Assembly (NCBI GenBank): GCA_018372435.1
Contig: JAHAJA010000003.1
Span: forward strand, 124,001-188,000
Origin: Clostridiales bacterium
GTDB taxonomy: Bacteria > Bacillota > Clostridia > Lachnospirales > Lachnospiraceae
Direction: 5' to 3'
DNA: 64,000 nt
Shown piece after piece: positions 35,573 to 44,771 of the stretch (position 1 is its first letter; the number at the start of each line of letters is the position of its first letter). The notes below the pieces were generated by a model. It worked only from the letters and a program-made list of their open reading frames with translations. It did not search any database and was not told where the DNA came from. The position numbers and the translations under genes were made by a program.

Positions 35573-36529
35573 ATGAAAAAAAGGTGGGATAAAAAAGTAG
35601 TTGTAATAATGATAGCAGTATTGCTTATTGGTGTTACTTTGAGTGGATGCAATAAGAAGAAAACAGTGGATGACAATAGCATAGGCAAAGAATTGGAAGT
35701 AGAGGAGATAGTAAGCGAGAAAAAAGAAGAAGTAGATATTACGAATGATGAAAAGGAAAAAGAAACAGAAGATAACACAAAAGATGAGATTGGATTAGAA
35801 GAAAACATACAGCAAGAAGAAAACATACAGCAAGAAGAAAACAGTGGGCCAGTAGAAGATATGGAACAAGAAAATACTATGGAACCAGAAAAAGAAACAA
35901 GGAAGGTAATTGTTATAGATGCAGGGCATCAAGCAAAGGGGAATTCAGAGAAAGAGCCAATCGGACCTGGAGCGACGACTGAGAAACCAAAAGTAAGTTC
36001 AGGAACACAAGGGATTAAGACCAAAGTTCCAGAATACAAAGTGAATTTGCAGGTCTCATTGAAATTAGAGAAGATATTAACCGAAGCAGGTTATGAAGTG
36101 ATTATGATTAGAACAACAGATGAGGTTAACATATCGAACTCAGAACGTGCAGAGATTGCCAATGATAGTAAGGCAGATGCCTTTATACGAATACACTGTA
36201 ATGGATCAGAAGATTCAAAGGTTACTGGCGCATTAACCATATGCCAGACGAAGGAGAATCCGTTCTGTGGAGAGGCATTATACAAAAGCTCATATACATT
36301 GGCGGGGGATGTACTAGATGCATTATGCGAAGAAACAGGTGCTAATAATCAAGGGATTATGGAGACTGATACCATGAGTGGAATTAACTGGTGTAAGGTT
36401 CCAGTTGTTATTGTGGAGATGGGCTACATGACCAATGAAAACGAAGATAAACTTTTGAATACAGATAGCTATCAAAACCAATTAGCAACGGGAATAGCGA
36501 ATGGGGTAATGAATTATCTAGATGATTGA
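35573..36529 (+). CDS. N-acetylmuramoyl-L-alanine amidase, lipoprotein
   Basis: Cell-wall hydrolase of 318 residues with lipobox LSGC (Cys26). A Glu/Lys-rich linker contains a tandem in-frame repeat (ENIQQEENIQQEEN, 18-bp units). The Amidase_3 domain runs from about 113: VIVIDAGHQ (first zinc His), then the catalytic/zinc residues in RIHCNGS and VVIVEMGYMTN. It cleaves the bond between MurNAc and the peptide stem. Attached to the membrane, it would act on peptidoglycan in growth or sporulation. It ends 20 bp before the zinc-ribbon gene. Confidence 0.87.
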   Translation: MKKRWDKKVVVIMIAVLLIGVTLSGCNKKKTVDDNSIGKELEVEEIVSEKKEEVDITNDEKEKETEDNTKDEIGLEENIQQEENIQQEENSGPVEDMEQENTMEPEKETRKVIVIDAGHQAKGNSEKEPIGPGATTEKPKVSSGTQGIKTKVPEYKVNLQVSLKLEKILTEAGYEVIMIRTTDEVNISNSERAEIANDSKADAFIRIHCNGSEDSKVTGALTICQTKENPFCGEALYKSSYTLAGDVLDALCEETGANNQGIMETDTMSGINWCKVPVVIVEMGYMTNENEDKLLNTDSYQNQLATGIANGVMNYLDD

Positions 36530-36549
36530 TACGAGAGGAGACATAAGAT

Positions 36550-37983
36550 ATGTTTTGTGTGAAATGTGGAACAAGTATTCCAGAAGAAAGTAATTTTTGC
36601 CCGAATTGTGGTGCTGAAGTTAAGAAAAGTAGTAGTGTAGAAGATAGTACGAGTTTACCTTTGATGGTAAGCGAACCAGTACCTCAGGTGCCGAACGAGT
36701 TAACATCACAGATACCGAACGAGCCAGTACCACAGTTGATGAATGATCATGTTGCAGCGACATTACCACAAGAGGAAGTAAAGAAGAAGAAAACATCGGT
36801 TATTGTTGTTTTAGTGTTTGCTGTAGTAGTTTTAGTAGCAATGTTAATTATGGTAATAATACTATTTACAAATAGAGATAAGGCAACTCCTAAAAAGGAG
36901 GAAGAAACACTCTATGTAACGAATGAGAATACTGTAGTGGATGCACAAGAAAAGGAATCAGTGATATCAGATGAAATCGATACTAATGTAGAAGAAGAAA
37001 CGGTAGAGGAATCAGTTGTTGAGACCGAAGAAACTAAATTCATTAATATGATAAGGGCACTGAATGAATCAGATGCCACTCTTGAGAAGATAGATGTATT
37101 TGCTGAAAATTATGAACCAGAAGACCGAAAGAGTAGTTATCAATGGAATCCAAAATTATTCTATTCTTTGGAAGATATTAGCCCTGATAGTTACGAAGAC
37201 GGTCTAATCAATGGATATATGATAGAGAAAAAGCAGTTATTAAACGCAGATACGAGTAATCTAATGGAATACGAGATTTATCGTAATCTGGAAACTGACA
37301 CAGTGAATAAGATTGTAAGTATTGAATATAAGGAAGATATATTAGAAATTACAGATTATTATTATACAGACAATGGTAAAATAAACTTTGTATTCGTAAG
37401 AGAAGATACCAATTATGTACCTTCTTATGCGATCCCTACTAAATCTGGTCGAAGGTACTATTACAACAAAGACACTATGGTGAAGTGGCGTATTGTAGAA
37501 GATGGAGAGCAGAAGAACTTTGTTGCAGGGAAAGAAGAAAAAGAGCGCGGAGGTAATTCTGGTAAGGTAATCTTATATAAGGATTTAAGTGAAGAGAAAC
37601 AAGCGAATTATAATAAGACAGAGAAGAAGATGTTAAATGCGGCATACAATACATATAAAATTGCACTAGAAGCACAGGGATTAAGTAACATCATAGGCTA
37701 TGTAACAGATACATCAGGACAGCCACTTAACGGAGCAACGATTCACCTATACACAGAGGATTATGAAACAGAAGTATATAGATGCAATGTGGACACGGAG
37801 GGAAGATACGCAATTGTAATCCCATCGCAAGAGAGAGGTTACCGTATGGAAATAACGAAAGAAGGATATGTAACTACTGTGCTATATGATATTCAACTAA
37901 ATAAACAATTAATCGGCGTCTACCAAGAAACTATTTGTTTGGTTGAAGATAATATTAATACGGTTGTAATACCCAGTTGGTAG
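36550..37983 (+). CDS. Zinc-ribbon membrane protein with carboxypeptidase-regulatory-like domain (first part)
   Basis: Protein of 477 residues. An N-terminal zinc ribbon with Cys 3, 6, 17 and 20 is followed by a Pro-rich linker (about 30-75) and one membrane segment (about 80-107). An acidic spacer and a middle domain with YYYTDNGKINFVF and YYYNKDTMVKWRI follow; that middle domain resembles the C-terminus of the protein at 54218. The end (GYVTDTSGQPLNGATIHLY) is a carboxypeptidase-regulatory-like beta domain. It stops abruptly at TAG 37981-37983, where the next frame, shifted by one base, continues the same kind of domain, so the two may be one broken gene. Confidence 0.75.
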   Translation: MFCVKCGTSIPEESNFCPNCGAEVKKSSSVEDSTSLPLMVSEPVPQVPNELTSQIPNEPVPQLMNDHVAATLPQEEVKKKKTSVIVVLVFAVVVLVAMLIMVIILFTNRDKATPKKEEETLYVTNENTVVDAQEKESVISDEIDTNVEEETVEESVVETEETKFINMIRALNESDATLEKIDVFAENYEPEDRKSSYQWNPKLFYSLEDISPDSYEDGLINGYMIEKKQLLNADTSNLMEYEIYRNLETDTVNKIVSIEYKEDILEITDYYYTDNGKINFVFVREDTNYVPSYAIPTKSGRRYYYNKDTMVKWRIVEDGEQKNFVAGKEEKERGGNSGKVILYKDLSEEKQANYNKTEKKMLNAAYNTYKIALEAQGLSNIIGYVTDTSGQPLNGATIHLYTEDYETEVYRCNVDTEGRYAIVIPSQERGYRMEITKEGYVTTVLYDIQLNKQLIGVYQETICLVEDNINTVVIPSW

Positions 37984-38711
37984 TCTGCGATGCATTCAAT
38001 AGGGCTTATGAGTACGATGGAATGCTTCGTATTGATAATGCAACAATTAGGATTCGTAAGGGTGTTAATAACAAGTACGGAGAAATCTATGGGAATGCTA
38101 AAACCGACTCTGATGGAATTGTATATATGCTTTTGAAGCCAGGAATGTATACTGTAGAGGTAAGTAAACCTGGATATGCAGTCACGTATTATACCATAAC
38201 GGTTGTACAGAACAATATGATGATTACGGTTAATACAACACCTATCTTAAATGATGGTGAAATACGAATTGTACTAACGTGGGAGGATACCCCAAGAGAC
38301 CTAGATTCCCATCTATTTACACCATATGATAGCACCAGTGGAGATACCACATATCACATATGGTATGGTAACTCATGGAATAATAACGCTAACAATCTTG
38401 ATGTTGATGATGTAGACGGATATGGACCAGAGACGATGACCATTAACAACCTAGGAAATGGCTTATACAAATACTACGTAGCTGATTATACAAATTGTAG
38501 CAATGGATATACAGACTCGGAAGAGATGTCCTACTCTAGCGCAACGGTAGATGTCTATAGTGCAGATGGACTTGTACAAACATTCCATGTACCAACCAAT
38601 CGCCCAGGGGTAATCTGGGAGGTGTTCGAAATCAGAAATAAAACAGTTGTACCAATTCAGAGATATTATAATAATCTTGATAACAAGACTTGGTGGAATA
38701 ATGAGAAGTAG
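37977..38711 (+). CDS. Continuation: regulatory-like and DUF2135-like beta domains (second part)
   Basis: Frame of 244 residues beginning 7 bp inside the upstream gene. There is no ribosome binding site or good start codon (TTG). It opens in the middle of a carboxypeptidase-regulatory-like domain (IDNATIRIRKGVNNKYGEIYGNAKTDSDGIVYMLLKPGMY) and then has IRIVLTWEDTPRDLDSHLFTP, a DUF2135/YfaP-like extracellular domain. The frame relation to 36550 is -1. Best reading: the C-terminal half of a protein of about 720 residues, separated by a frameshift, either real, programmed or from sequencing. Confidence 0.6.
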   Translation: MVVCDAFNRAYEYDGMLRIDNATIRIRKGVNNKYGEIYGNAKTDSDGIVYMLLKPGMYTVEVSKPGYAVTYYTITVVQNNMMITVNTTPILNDGEIRIVLTWEDTPRDLDSHLFTPYDSTSGDTTYHIWYGNSWNNNANNLDVDDVDGYGPETMTINNLGNGLYKYYVADYTNCSNGYTDSEEMSYSSATVDVYSADGLVQTFHVPTNRPGVIWEVFEIRNKTVVPIQRYYNNLDNKTWWNNEK

Positions 38712-38749
38712 TTGAGTTATATGGTGTCTGATACAGGGAGGAACAAGAA

Positions 38750-39541
38750 GTGATAAAAGATGTTAATATAGGATTTATAGGCTTTGGAAATATGGCGCAA
38801 GCGTTAGCAGATGGGTTTCTGTTTAAGAAAGTACTATTGCCTAGTCAGATTTATGCATGTGCAAGAAATTGGGATAAACTATGTGTTAATACGCAAGTGA
38901 AAGGTATTAATGCTTGTAAAACAGCCACGGAATTAGTGAATCAAAGTGATGTCATAATCATTGCGGTAAAGCCACAGATGATAGAAGAAATCATTATACC
39001 AATTAAAGACATTCTACAGGGAAAAATAGTGGTTTCTATTGCAGCAGGATATCAATTCGAAACATATGAGTCTTTGTTATTGCCAGGAACATCACATATA
39101 AGTACGATGCCGAACACACCGGTTTCAATCGGTGAAGGGGTTATCATTGCTGAAAATCAACATTCGTTATCGAAAGAAGAGTATAATTTAGTAGATGATT
39201 TATTTTCGAAGATAGCAATCTTGCAATTAGTGGGTAGTAATCAATTATCGATAGCAGGGACTATTAGTGGTTGTGGGCCGGCATTTGCAAGTATGTTTAT
39301 TGAAGCATTATCAGATGCAGCTGTTAAACACGGTTTACCGCGTGACATTGCCTACAAATTATCAAGCCAAATGGTAGCTGGAACAGGGAAACTACAAGTA
39401 GCAACAGGAAAACACCCTGGAGAGATAAAAGACGCCGTGTGTTCACCAGGTGGATCGACAATAGTTGGGGTAACTATGTTAGAACGAAAAGGGTTCCGCT
39501 CAGCAGTGATTGATGCTATCGATGCTATAGAGATAAAATAA
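38750..39541 (+). CDS. proC: Pyrroline-5-carboxylate reductase
   Basis: Last enzyme of proline synthesis, 263 residues, reducing pyrroline-5-carboxylate with NAD(P)H. It shows a Rossmann motif IGFGNMAQALADG, the middle KPQMIEEII segment and the C-terminal signature GCGPAFASMFIEALSDAA with VCSPGGSTIVGV. The start is GTG 38750 after GGGAGG. No other proline genes are adjacent. Confidence 0.92.
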   Translation: MIKDVNIGFIGFGNMAQALADGFLFKKVLLPSQIYACARNWDKLCVNTQVKGINACKTATELVNQSDVIIIAVKPQMIEEIIIPIKDILQGKIVVSIAAGYQFETYESLLLPGTSHISTMPNTPVSIGEGVIIAENQHSLSKEEYNLVDDLFSKIAILQLVGSNQLSIAGTISGCGPAFASMFIEALSDAAVKHGLPRDIAYKLSSQMVAGTGKLQVATGKHPGEIKDAVCSPGGSTIVGVTMLERKGFRSAVIDAIDAIEIK

Positions 39542-39608
39542 TTCTGACTGCTAAAGTTTTAACTAATTCACGAGTAAACAAAACTTATAAATATAAGGGG
39601 GAAATATT

Positions 39609-40379
39609 ATGATTAAAATTAATGATTCTGAAAGAAGTAATCTAAGTAAACTTTGTTCTATCAGAAAAGACGATAATTTACTACAATGGTTTCTTGAAGG
39701 GAATCCATATTCTGCTGCATGGGTAGATGATACAATGAATCCAGAAGAAGCAATCATCATAGCTGCTGATTTTTGCTATCTCTTGGGGGAAGTCAAGCAT
39801 CCTGCTGAAATAAAACAGACTTTGGAAGAGAATGCCCGTCATAAGATAATCATTCCATGTGAAACACATTGGGGTACATATTTGAATGAATACATGTCCA
39901 AAAAAGTCCGTTGTTGTAGTAGATATGCGATAAAACATGAACCTGATATTTTTGATAAGAATAACTTAGAGCAATTAATTAAGAAACTTAATCCTGTATA
40001 TGAAATAAGACAAATAGATGAAGACATATACAAAGAAGTTCTTGGTATAGATTGGGCAGCTGACGGGTGTTGCTTTTTTAGGTCTTATGGGGATTTCAAG
40101 AAAAATGGCTTGGGATATGTTATATTAAAAGATGATCAAGTTGTATGTATTGCATCCTCGTATACTTCATACAAAAATACAATTGGAGTAACGATAGGAA
40201 CATTAGATGAATATAGGAGACAGGGACTTGCAGCAGCTTGTGCGGCTACTTTAATCTTGGAATGTCTAGAAAGAGGTATCTACCCTGAATGGGAAGCATC
40301 AAATATGAATTCAGTGGCTTTATCAGAAAAATTGGGATACCATTTTGATAAAGCATTTGATGTCTATTCTCTCGTATAA
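39609..40379 (+). CDS. GNAT-family acetyltransferase
   Basis: Protein of 256 residues with a C-terminal GNAT fold: the acetyl-CoA motif is in TIGTLDEYRRQGLAAACAATL, then NMNSVALSEKLGYHF. The N-terminal half (1-130) is a separate domain, like that of GNAT proteins related to zwittermicin A resistance. Substrate unknown. A stretch of A/G-rich bases upstream provides the ribosome binding site (AAGGGGG). Confidence 0.75.
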   Translation: MIKINDSERSNLSKLCSIRKDDNLLQWFLEGNPYSAAWVDDTMNPEEAIIIAADFCYLLGEVKHPAEIKQTLEENARHKIIIPCETHWGTYLNEYMSKKVRCCSRYAIKHEPDIFDKNNLEQLIKKLNPVYEIRQIDEDIYKEVLGIDWAADGCCFFRSYGDFKKNGLGYVILKDDQVVCIASSYTSYKNTIGVTIGTLDEYRRQGLAAACAATLILECLERGIYPEWEASNMNSVALSEKLGYHFDKAFDVYSLV

Positions 40380-40419
40380 ATTGCTACGCGGGTGCAACAG
40401 TAGGTGTCAATGTACTCAT

Positions 40420-40466
40420 AGGACAAAGAAAAAGCTGAGATAAATACTCAGCTTTTTCTTTGTCCT
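40420..40466 (+). terminator. Perfect long terminator hairpin
   Basis: A 20-bp perfect stem starting AGGACAAAGAAAAAGCTGAG, loop ATAAATA; A-tracts inside the stem would make it work in both directions. Confidence 0.8.
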
Positions 40467-40772
40467 AGCACGATCATATAGAGAAGGGATTCCCGTACTT
40501 TTGTAATAGGATGCGTTGCTATAATAAGGACTGAAAAGTATGATGTTTAAGTATATCGCGTTAGGGGAGTATAATGTTTGTGTTAATAGTTGAGATTTAT
40601 ATGTAGAAGGTTGAAACATATTTAATAAACAATAAATTGTGGTATAAACTCAACGAATTAATCACAAACTAACAATATACTTGTACTTATTATATAATAC
40701 AACAATGCTGTTAGTCAACTTCTTTTGCATTTATTTTTATTGTATAATTGCCACTAGGAAGGTGAATACATT

Positions 40773-41111
40773 ATGGACATAGGAAATAGATTGGCCAAGC
40801 AAAGAAAAAAATATGGATATACGCAAAAACAACTTGCTGATAAACTGAACTTATCACAGCAAATAATTAGTAATATTGAAAGAGAAGCTTCTGCACCGGA
40901 CATACATTTCCTAAAGGCAACCGCTGACTTATATAAAATTACGATCGATGAATTAATAGGTAGGGAAGCAGTTTATGAAACAAAAAGTAGTACGGAAAAG
41001 CAAATATTAGATGTAGTTAGAGAAATGAATGATTATGAAAAAGAATTGAGTTTAGGGCTTGTGAATCAGATCGTTCAGAATAGAAAAAAGAATAAGGAAA
41101 AGAATAGATAA
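40773..41111 (+). CDS. XRE-family transcriptional regulator
   Basis: Small regulator of 112 residues. The N-terminal HTH_3 domain spans about residues 4-60 (RLAKQRKKYGYTQKQLADKLNLSQQIISNIERE), followed by a short helical tail ending in a Lys-rich stretch. It may control the adjacent helicase gene or itself. AAGGTG lies before the ATG. The 260 bp upstream is AT-rich and probably holds its promoter. Confidence 0.85.
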   Translation: MDIGNRLAKQRKKYGYTQKQLADKLNLSQQIISNIEREASAPDIHFLKATADLYKITIDELIGREAVYETKSSTEKQILDVVREMNDYEKELSLGLVNQIVQNRKKNKEKNR

Positions 41112-41147
41112 AAGCATTGCGATTTTTGATAAATTGCAATGCTTTTA
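41110..41147 (+). terminator. Terminator after XRE regulator
   Basis: Stem AAAAGCATTGCGAT/ATTGCAATGCTTTT. Confidence 0.75.
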
Positions 41148-41224
41148 GTAGTTATATATACATTGTACATGTTATAATGTATATATAATATAACAAAAAT
41201 AACGTATGAACAATAGGTGAGAAT

Positions 41225-44200
41225 ATGATTTATAATAAAAACAACATGCAAGGAGACTTTGAGCGAGCAGCCTTGCAAGCGGGTAAAGAACTTTATGAGA
41301 ATCATCGGGTTACCATAACACATTTTCAAGGCTTTTACTATGAAAACAGTACCGATATTGTATATGAAGTACATGCTAAGGTACAAGGAGATTCAAAGAA
41401 TGTAAACGAGGTTCAATTTCTTTTGCAGCATTCTTGCATCTCAGGTGAGAGATGTTGTTGCTCACAGAAAGAGAATAGCTATGTTCCTTATTGGGATCTT
41501 GCAAGAAGACGTTGTAGACATATTGCGGCAACCATGTTTGAACTGATGGATTACGTGCAAGAGCATCCTGATTGTATTGAAACAGACTGGAAAATGGCTA
41601 ATATGATTATTGGCTATCAAAACGAATCCATAGCGAAAACATTGGTCTCTACGGATGAAAAGATCCTGCTAGAGCCTATTATAGAGAAGGATGGTGAGGA
41701 ATACAGAGTACTTTTTAAAATCGGCAATAAGAAGAAGTATGTAATTAAGAATCTATACGAATTCGTTGATGATATACAATCAGGTGCGCAAGTAGCCTAT
41801 GGGAAAGATCTAGAAGTGGTACATCATATAGACATCTTCGAAGAAAAAAGCAAAGAACTTGTGATTTTTATCATGGCAAAGGTGGCGGAGACGAGAACAT
41901 TCTTAAACGAAATTAATTATTACAATTATGGTAGACTTCCAAAGAAACGCCATATCACGTTAACACCAAGTGTGCTTGATGACTTCTTTCAGATTATGGA
42001 AGGCGAAACAATTACAATGGTGGATAAAGAAGTGGAATCGAAGAAAGAGGGAACAAAACAAATCAAGTTGGCAAGTGAGAATCCTACGATACCAGTAGTG
42101 ATTGATCGCTTTGGTTCTTCCGTATTATTTGGTGCTGAAGATTATAAGAAACCGATAGATTTTGCGGGTATTACCGTATCAGCTAAAATAGATGGTTATA
42201 TTCAAGGAAAACAATATGCCTATGTCTTAATGGAAGACAAACTATATAAAGCGGAGGAAGATTTTAAGTATGTTATGCAATCTTTCCTTAAAACTGTTGA
42301 TAAGAATGGCAAAGGCGATTTTATCGTGGGAAAATTTGTTGCTGGATTTTACCAACAAGTTTTAAATAAGATACGCACCTATATCGATTTGCAAGAATAT
42401 GATCATGAAGAAATTGCGGCAGTCCTTCCACCAGATCCAGTATTTGAAATCTATATGGACAAAGTGGAAGAGAATGTATTCTGTGAGGTAAAGGTTAGTT
42501 ATGGAGAAGAGTCTTATAATATATACGATGAGTGTGAAGCGCATCAAAAAATATGCAATCAAACAGAGGAATTTCAAGTAGCAGCAGTCGTGAATCGTTA
42601 TCTACCATATCGAGATGAGAAGCAGATGATGAATCATTGTGGAAATGATGATGAAGTGATTTATCGTTTGCTAGATGAGGGAATCGAAGACTTAATGCAA
42701 TATGGACAAGTATTTATCTCAGATGTATTACAAAGAATGAAGATAAATGCAAGTCCAAAGATTTCGGTTGGTGTATCTATAAATCATAATCTGCTAGATT
42801 TAACCATTGATTCTAGTGAAGTTGATTTTCATGAATTACAGGAAATATTAAGTAGCTATCGAATGAAAAAGCGTTATCATAGATTAAATAACGGCAATTT
42901 CCTTCAATTAGAAGACAATTCATTAACTGCTCTTAGTGAATTAATGGAGAGTACGCATCTGTCGGTCAAGGATTTGACGAAAGGGAAGTTGCATATACCA
43001 GCTTATCGTGCCCTGTATTTGGATAAAATCTTACAAGAGAGCGAGGGAATCCATTACGCTAGGGATAAAAAAGTGAAGGAAATGCTTCGAAACTTCAAGG
43101 CTATTGAGGAGAGCGAATTCAAGATTCCAAAAGAGTTAGAAGAAATTCTACGTCCGTATCAAAAAGTGGGATATCAGTGGCTGCGTACGGTGGAAGCGTA
43201 TCAATTTGGTGGAATCTTAGCGGATGATATGGGACTTGGTAAAACAGTGCAGATGATTGCAGTTTTATTAGCAGCTAAGTTAGAAGGAAAAGGGGGGACA
43301 AGTCTCATCGTTTGTCCAGCATCCTTGATCTACAACTGGGAAAGCGAATGCCATCAATTTGCACCAGATTTACAAGTGAAAGTGGTAGCAGGAACGGTAG
43401 ATGAACGTATGAACTTATTGCGTGATGTAATCGAAGAAAAGGAAAAGGTGGATGTTTTAATAACCTCTTACGACTTGTTAAAACGAGACATTAACCTGTA
43501 TGAAGCTATACCATTTTTATATGAGATTATAGATGAAGCTCAATACATCAAGAACCAGACGACTAGGGGAGCGAAGGCGGTTAAGATCATCAATGCCAAG
43601 ACAAGATTTGCCTTAACAGGAACGCCAATCGAAAATCGCCTAAGTGAGTTATGGAGTATATTCGACTACTTAATGCCAGGATTTTTGTATCGCTATGAAC
43701 AGTTCAAGAAAGAGATGGAAGTACCAATTACAAAGCGACAGGAAGAAGATGTAACGGTAAGACTTAAGAAAATGGTTGCGCCATTTATCTTACGACGATT
43801 AAAGAAAGATGTATTAAAAGACCTCCCAGACAAATTAGAGCAAGTTACGTATGCTAAGATGGCAAAAGAACAACGTTCCATCTATGAAGCGTATACCGAG
43901 AAGGTAAGAGCGGGGTTAACGGGGCAAAGTCAGGAAGAGTTTGCTTCTAGTAAACTTAAAATCTTAGCTGAATTAACTAAACTACGTCAAATCTGTTGCG
44001 ATCCAACCTTACTATATGAGAACTATGAAGAGGAATCGGCAAAACTAGCAACTTGTATGGAATTACTTCATAACGCTGTTGATGGCAACCATAAAGTACT
44101 GTTATTCTCGCAATTTACTTCCATGCTTTCTATTATAGAAGAACGTTTAAAGCAAGAAGGAATTACGTATTATAAGATAACGGGAGCAACGAAGAAAGAA

Positions 44201-44545
44201 GAGCGAATTCAACTGGTAAATAGGTTTAACGAAGATGACACGACAGTATTCCTAATCTCCTTAAAGGCAGGAGGAACGGGGCTTAATCTAACCGGCGCAG
44301 ATATTGTAATTCATTTTGACCCGTGGTGGAATGTAGCAGCACAAAATCAAGCAACTGACCGTGCGCATCGAATTGGACAAAAGAATGTAGTAACGGTATT
44401 CAAACTTATCATGCAGGACACTATCGAAGAGAAAATCATCAAGATGCAGTTGGCTAAGAAGGACCTTGCGGATCAGATTATTAGTGAGGATACGAATCAG
44501 TTGCAGAATATGACGAGAGAGGATTTTGAAGAGTTGCTTGGGTAG
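41225..44545 (+). CDS. SNF2-family DNA helicase/ATPase with SWIM zinc finger
   Basis: Large ATPase of 1106 residues. Residues 70-105 carry a SWIM-type zinc finger (CCCSQKENSY ... CRHIAATMFEL). Residues about 150-600 match the bacterial SNF2-associated region. The C-terminal motor has Walker A DDMGLGKT (about 668-675), DEAQ (about 770), LTGTPIENRLSELWSIFDYL and the final helicase motifs (AGGTGLNLTGAD, DRAHRIGQ). Such proteins are RapA-like remodelers acting on DNA or RNA polymerase. No restriction or defence gene lies alongside. Confidence 0.9.
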   Translation: MIYNKNNMQGDFERAALQAGKELYENHRVTITHFQGFYYENSTDIVYEVHAKVQGDSKNVNEVQFLLQHSCISGERCCCSQKENSYVPYWDLARRRCRHIAATMFELMDYVQEHPDCIETDWKMANMIIGYQNESIAKTLVSTDEKILLEPIIEKDGEEYRVLFKIGNKKKYVIKNLYEFVDDIQSGAQVAYGKDLEVVHHIDIFEEKSKELVIFIMAKVAETRTFLNEINYYNYGRLPKKRHITLTPSVLDDFFQIMEGETITMVDKEVESKKEGTKQIKLASENPTIPVVIDRFGSSVLFGAEDYKKPIDFAGITVSAKIDGYIQGKQYAYVLMEDKLYKAEEDFKYVMQSFLKTVDKNGKGDFIVGKFVAGFYQQVLNKIRTYIDLQEYDHEEIAAVLPPDPVFEIYMDKVEENVFCEVKVSYGEESYNIYDECEAHQKICNQTEEFQVAAVVNRYLPYRDEKQMMNHCGNDDEVIYRLLDEGIEDLMQYGQVFISDVLQRMKINASPKISVGVSINHNLLDLTIDSSEVDFHELQEILSSYRMKKRYHRLNNGNFLQLEDNSLTALSELMESTHLSVKDLTKGKLHIPAYRALYLDKILQESEGIHYARDKKVKEMLRNFKAIEESEFKIPKELEEILRPYQKVGYQWLRTVEAYQFGGILADDMGLGKTVQMIAVLLAAKLEGKGGTSLIVCPASLIYNWESECHQFAPDLQVKVVAGTVDERMNLLRDVIEEKEKVDVLITSYDLLKRDINLYEAIPFLYEIIDEAQYIKNQTTRGAKAVKIINAKTRFALTGTPIENRLSELWSIFDYLMPGFLYRYEQFKKEMEVPITKRQEEDVTVRLKKMVAPFILRRLKKDVLKDLPDKLEQVTYAKMAKEQRSIYEAYTEKVRAGLTGQSQEEFASSKLKILAELTKLRQICCDPTLLYENYEEESAKLATCMELLHNAVDGNHKVLLFSQFTSMLSIIEERLKQEGITYYKITGATKKEERIQLVNRFNEDDTTVFLISLKAGGTGLNLTGADIVIHFDPWWNVAAQNQATDRAHRIGQKNVVTVFKLIMQDTIEEKIIKMQLAKKDLADQIISEDTNQLQNMTREDFEELLG

Positions 44546-44650
44546 GGAATTTCCACTGTCTAATGCTATTAGCCATCTGCTGGATAGTGAATGGGAATAG
44601 AGTTATTTAGCAATTAAATAATGATCATAAGGAAAGGCATCTATGATAAT

Positions 44651-44697
44651 GAAATTCCTCAAATGTTATGTTTTATCATGCATTCAGGAGGAATTTC
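44651..44697. repeat. Inverted repeat between SNF2 and Nudix genes
   Basis: GAAATTCCTC pairs perfectly with GAGGAATTTC over a 27-nt AT-rich loop, extended outward by CATCTAT/ATAGATG. No T-run. Purpose unknown. Confidence 0.4.
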
Positions 44698-44771
44698 AGA
44701 AGATAGATGTTTTCTATTTAAAAATAATTATTATAAGTCTTTAGGTAGGATTCAATTAGAAAGGAAGAACA

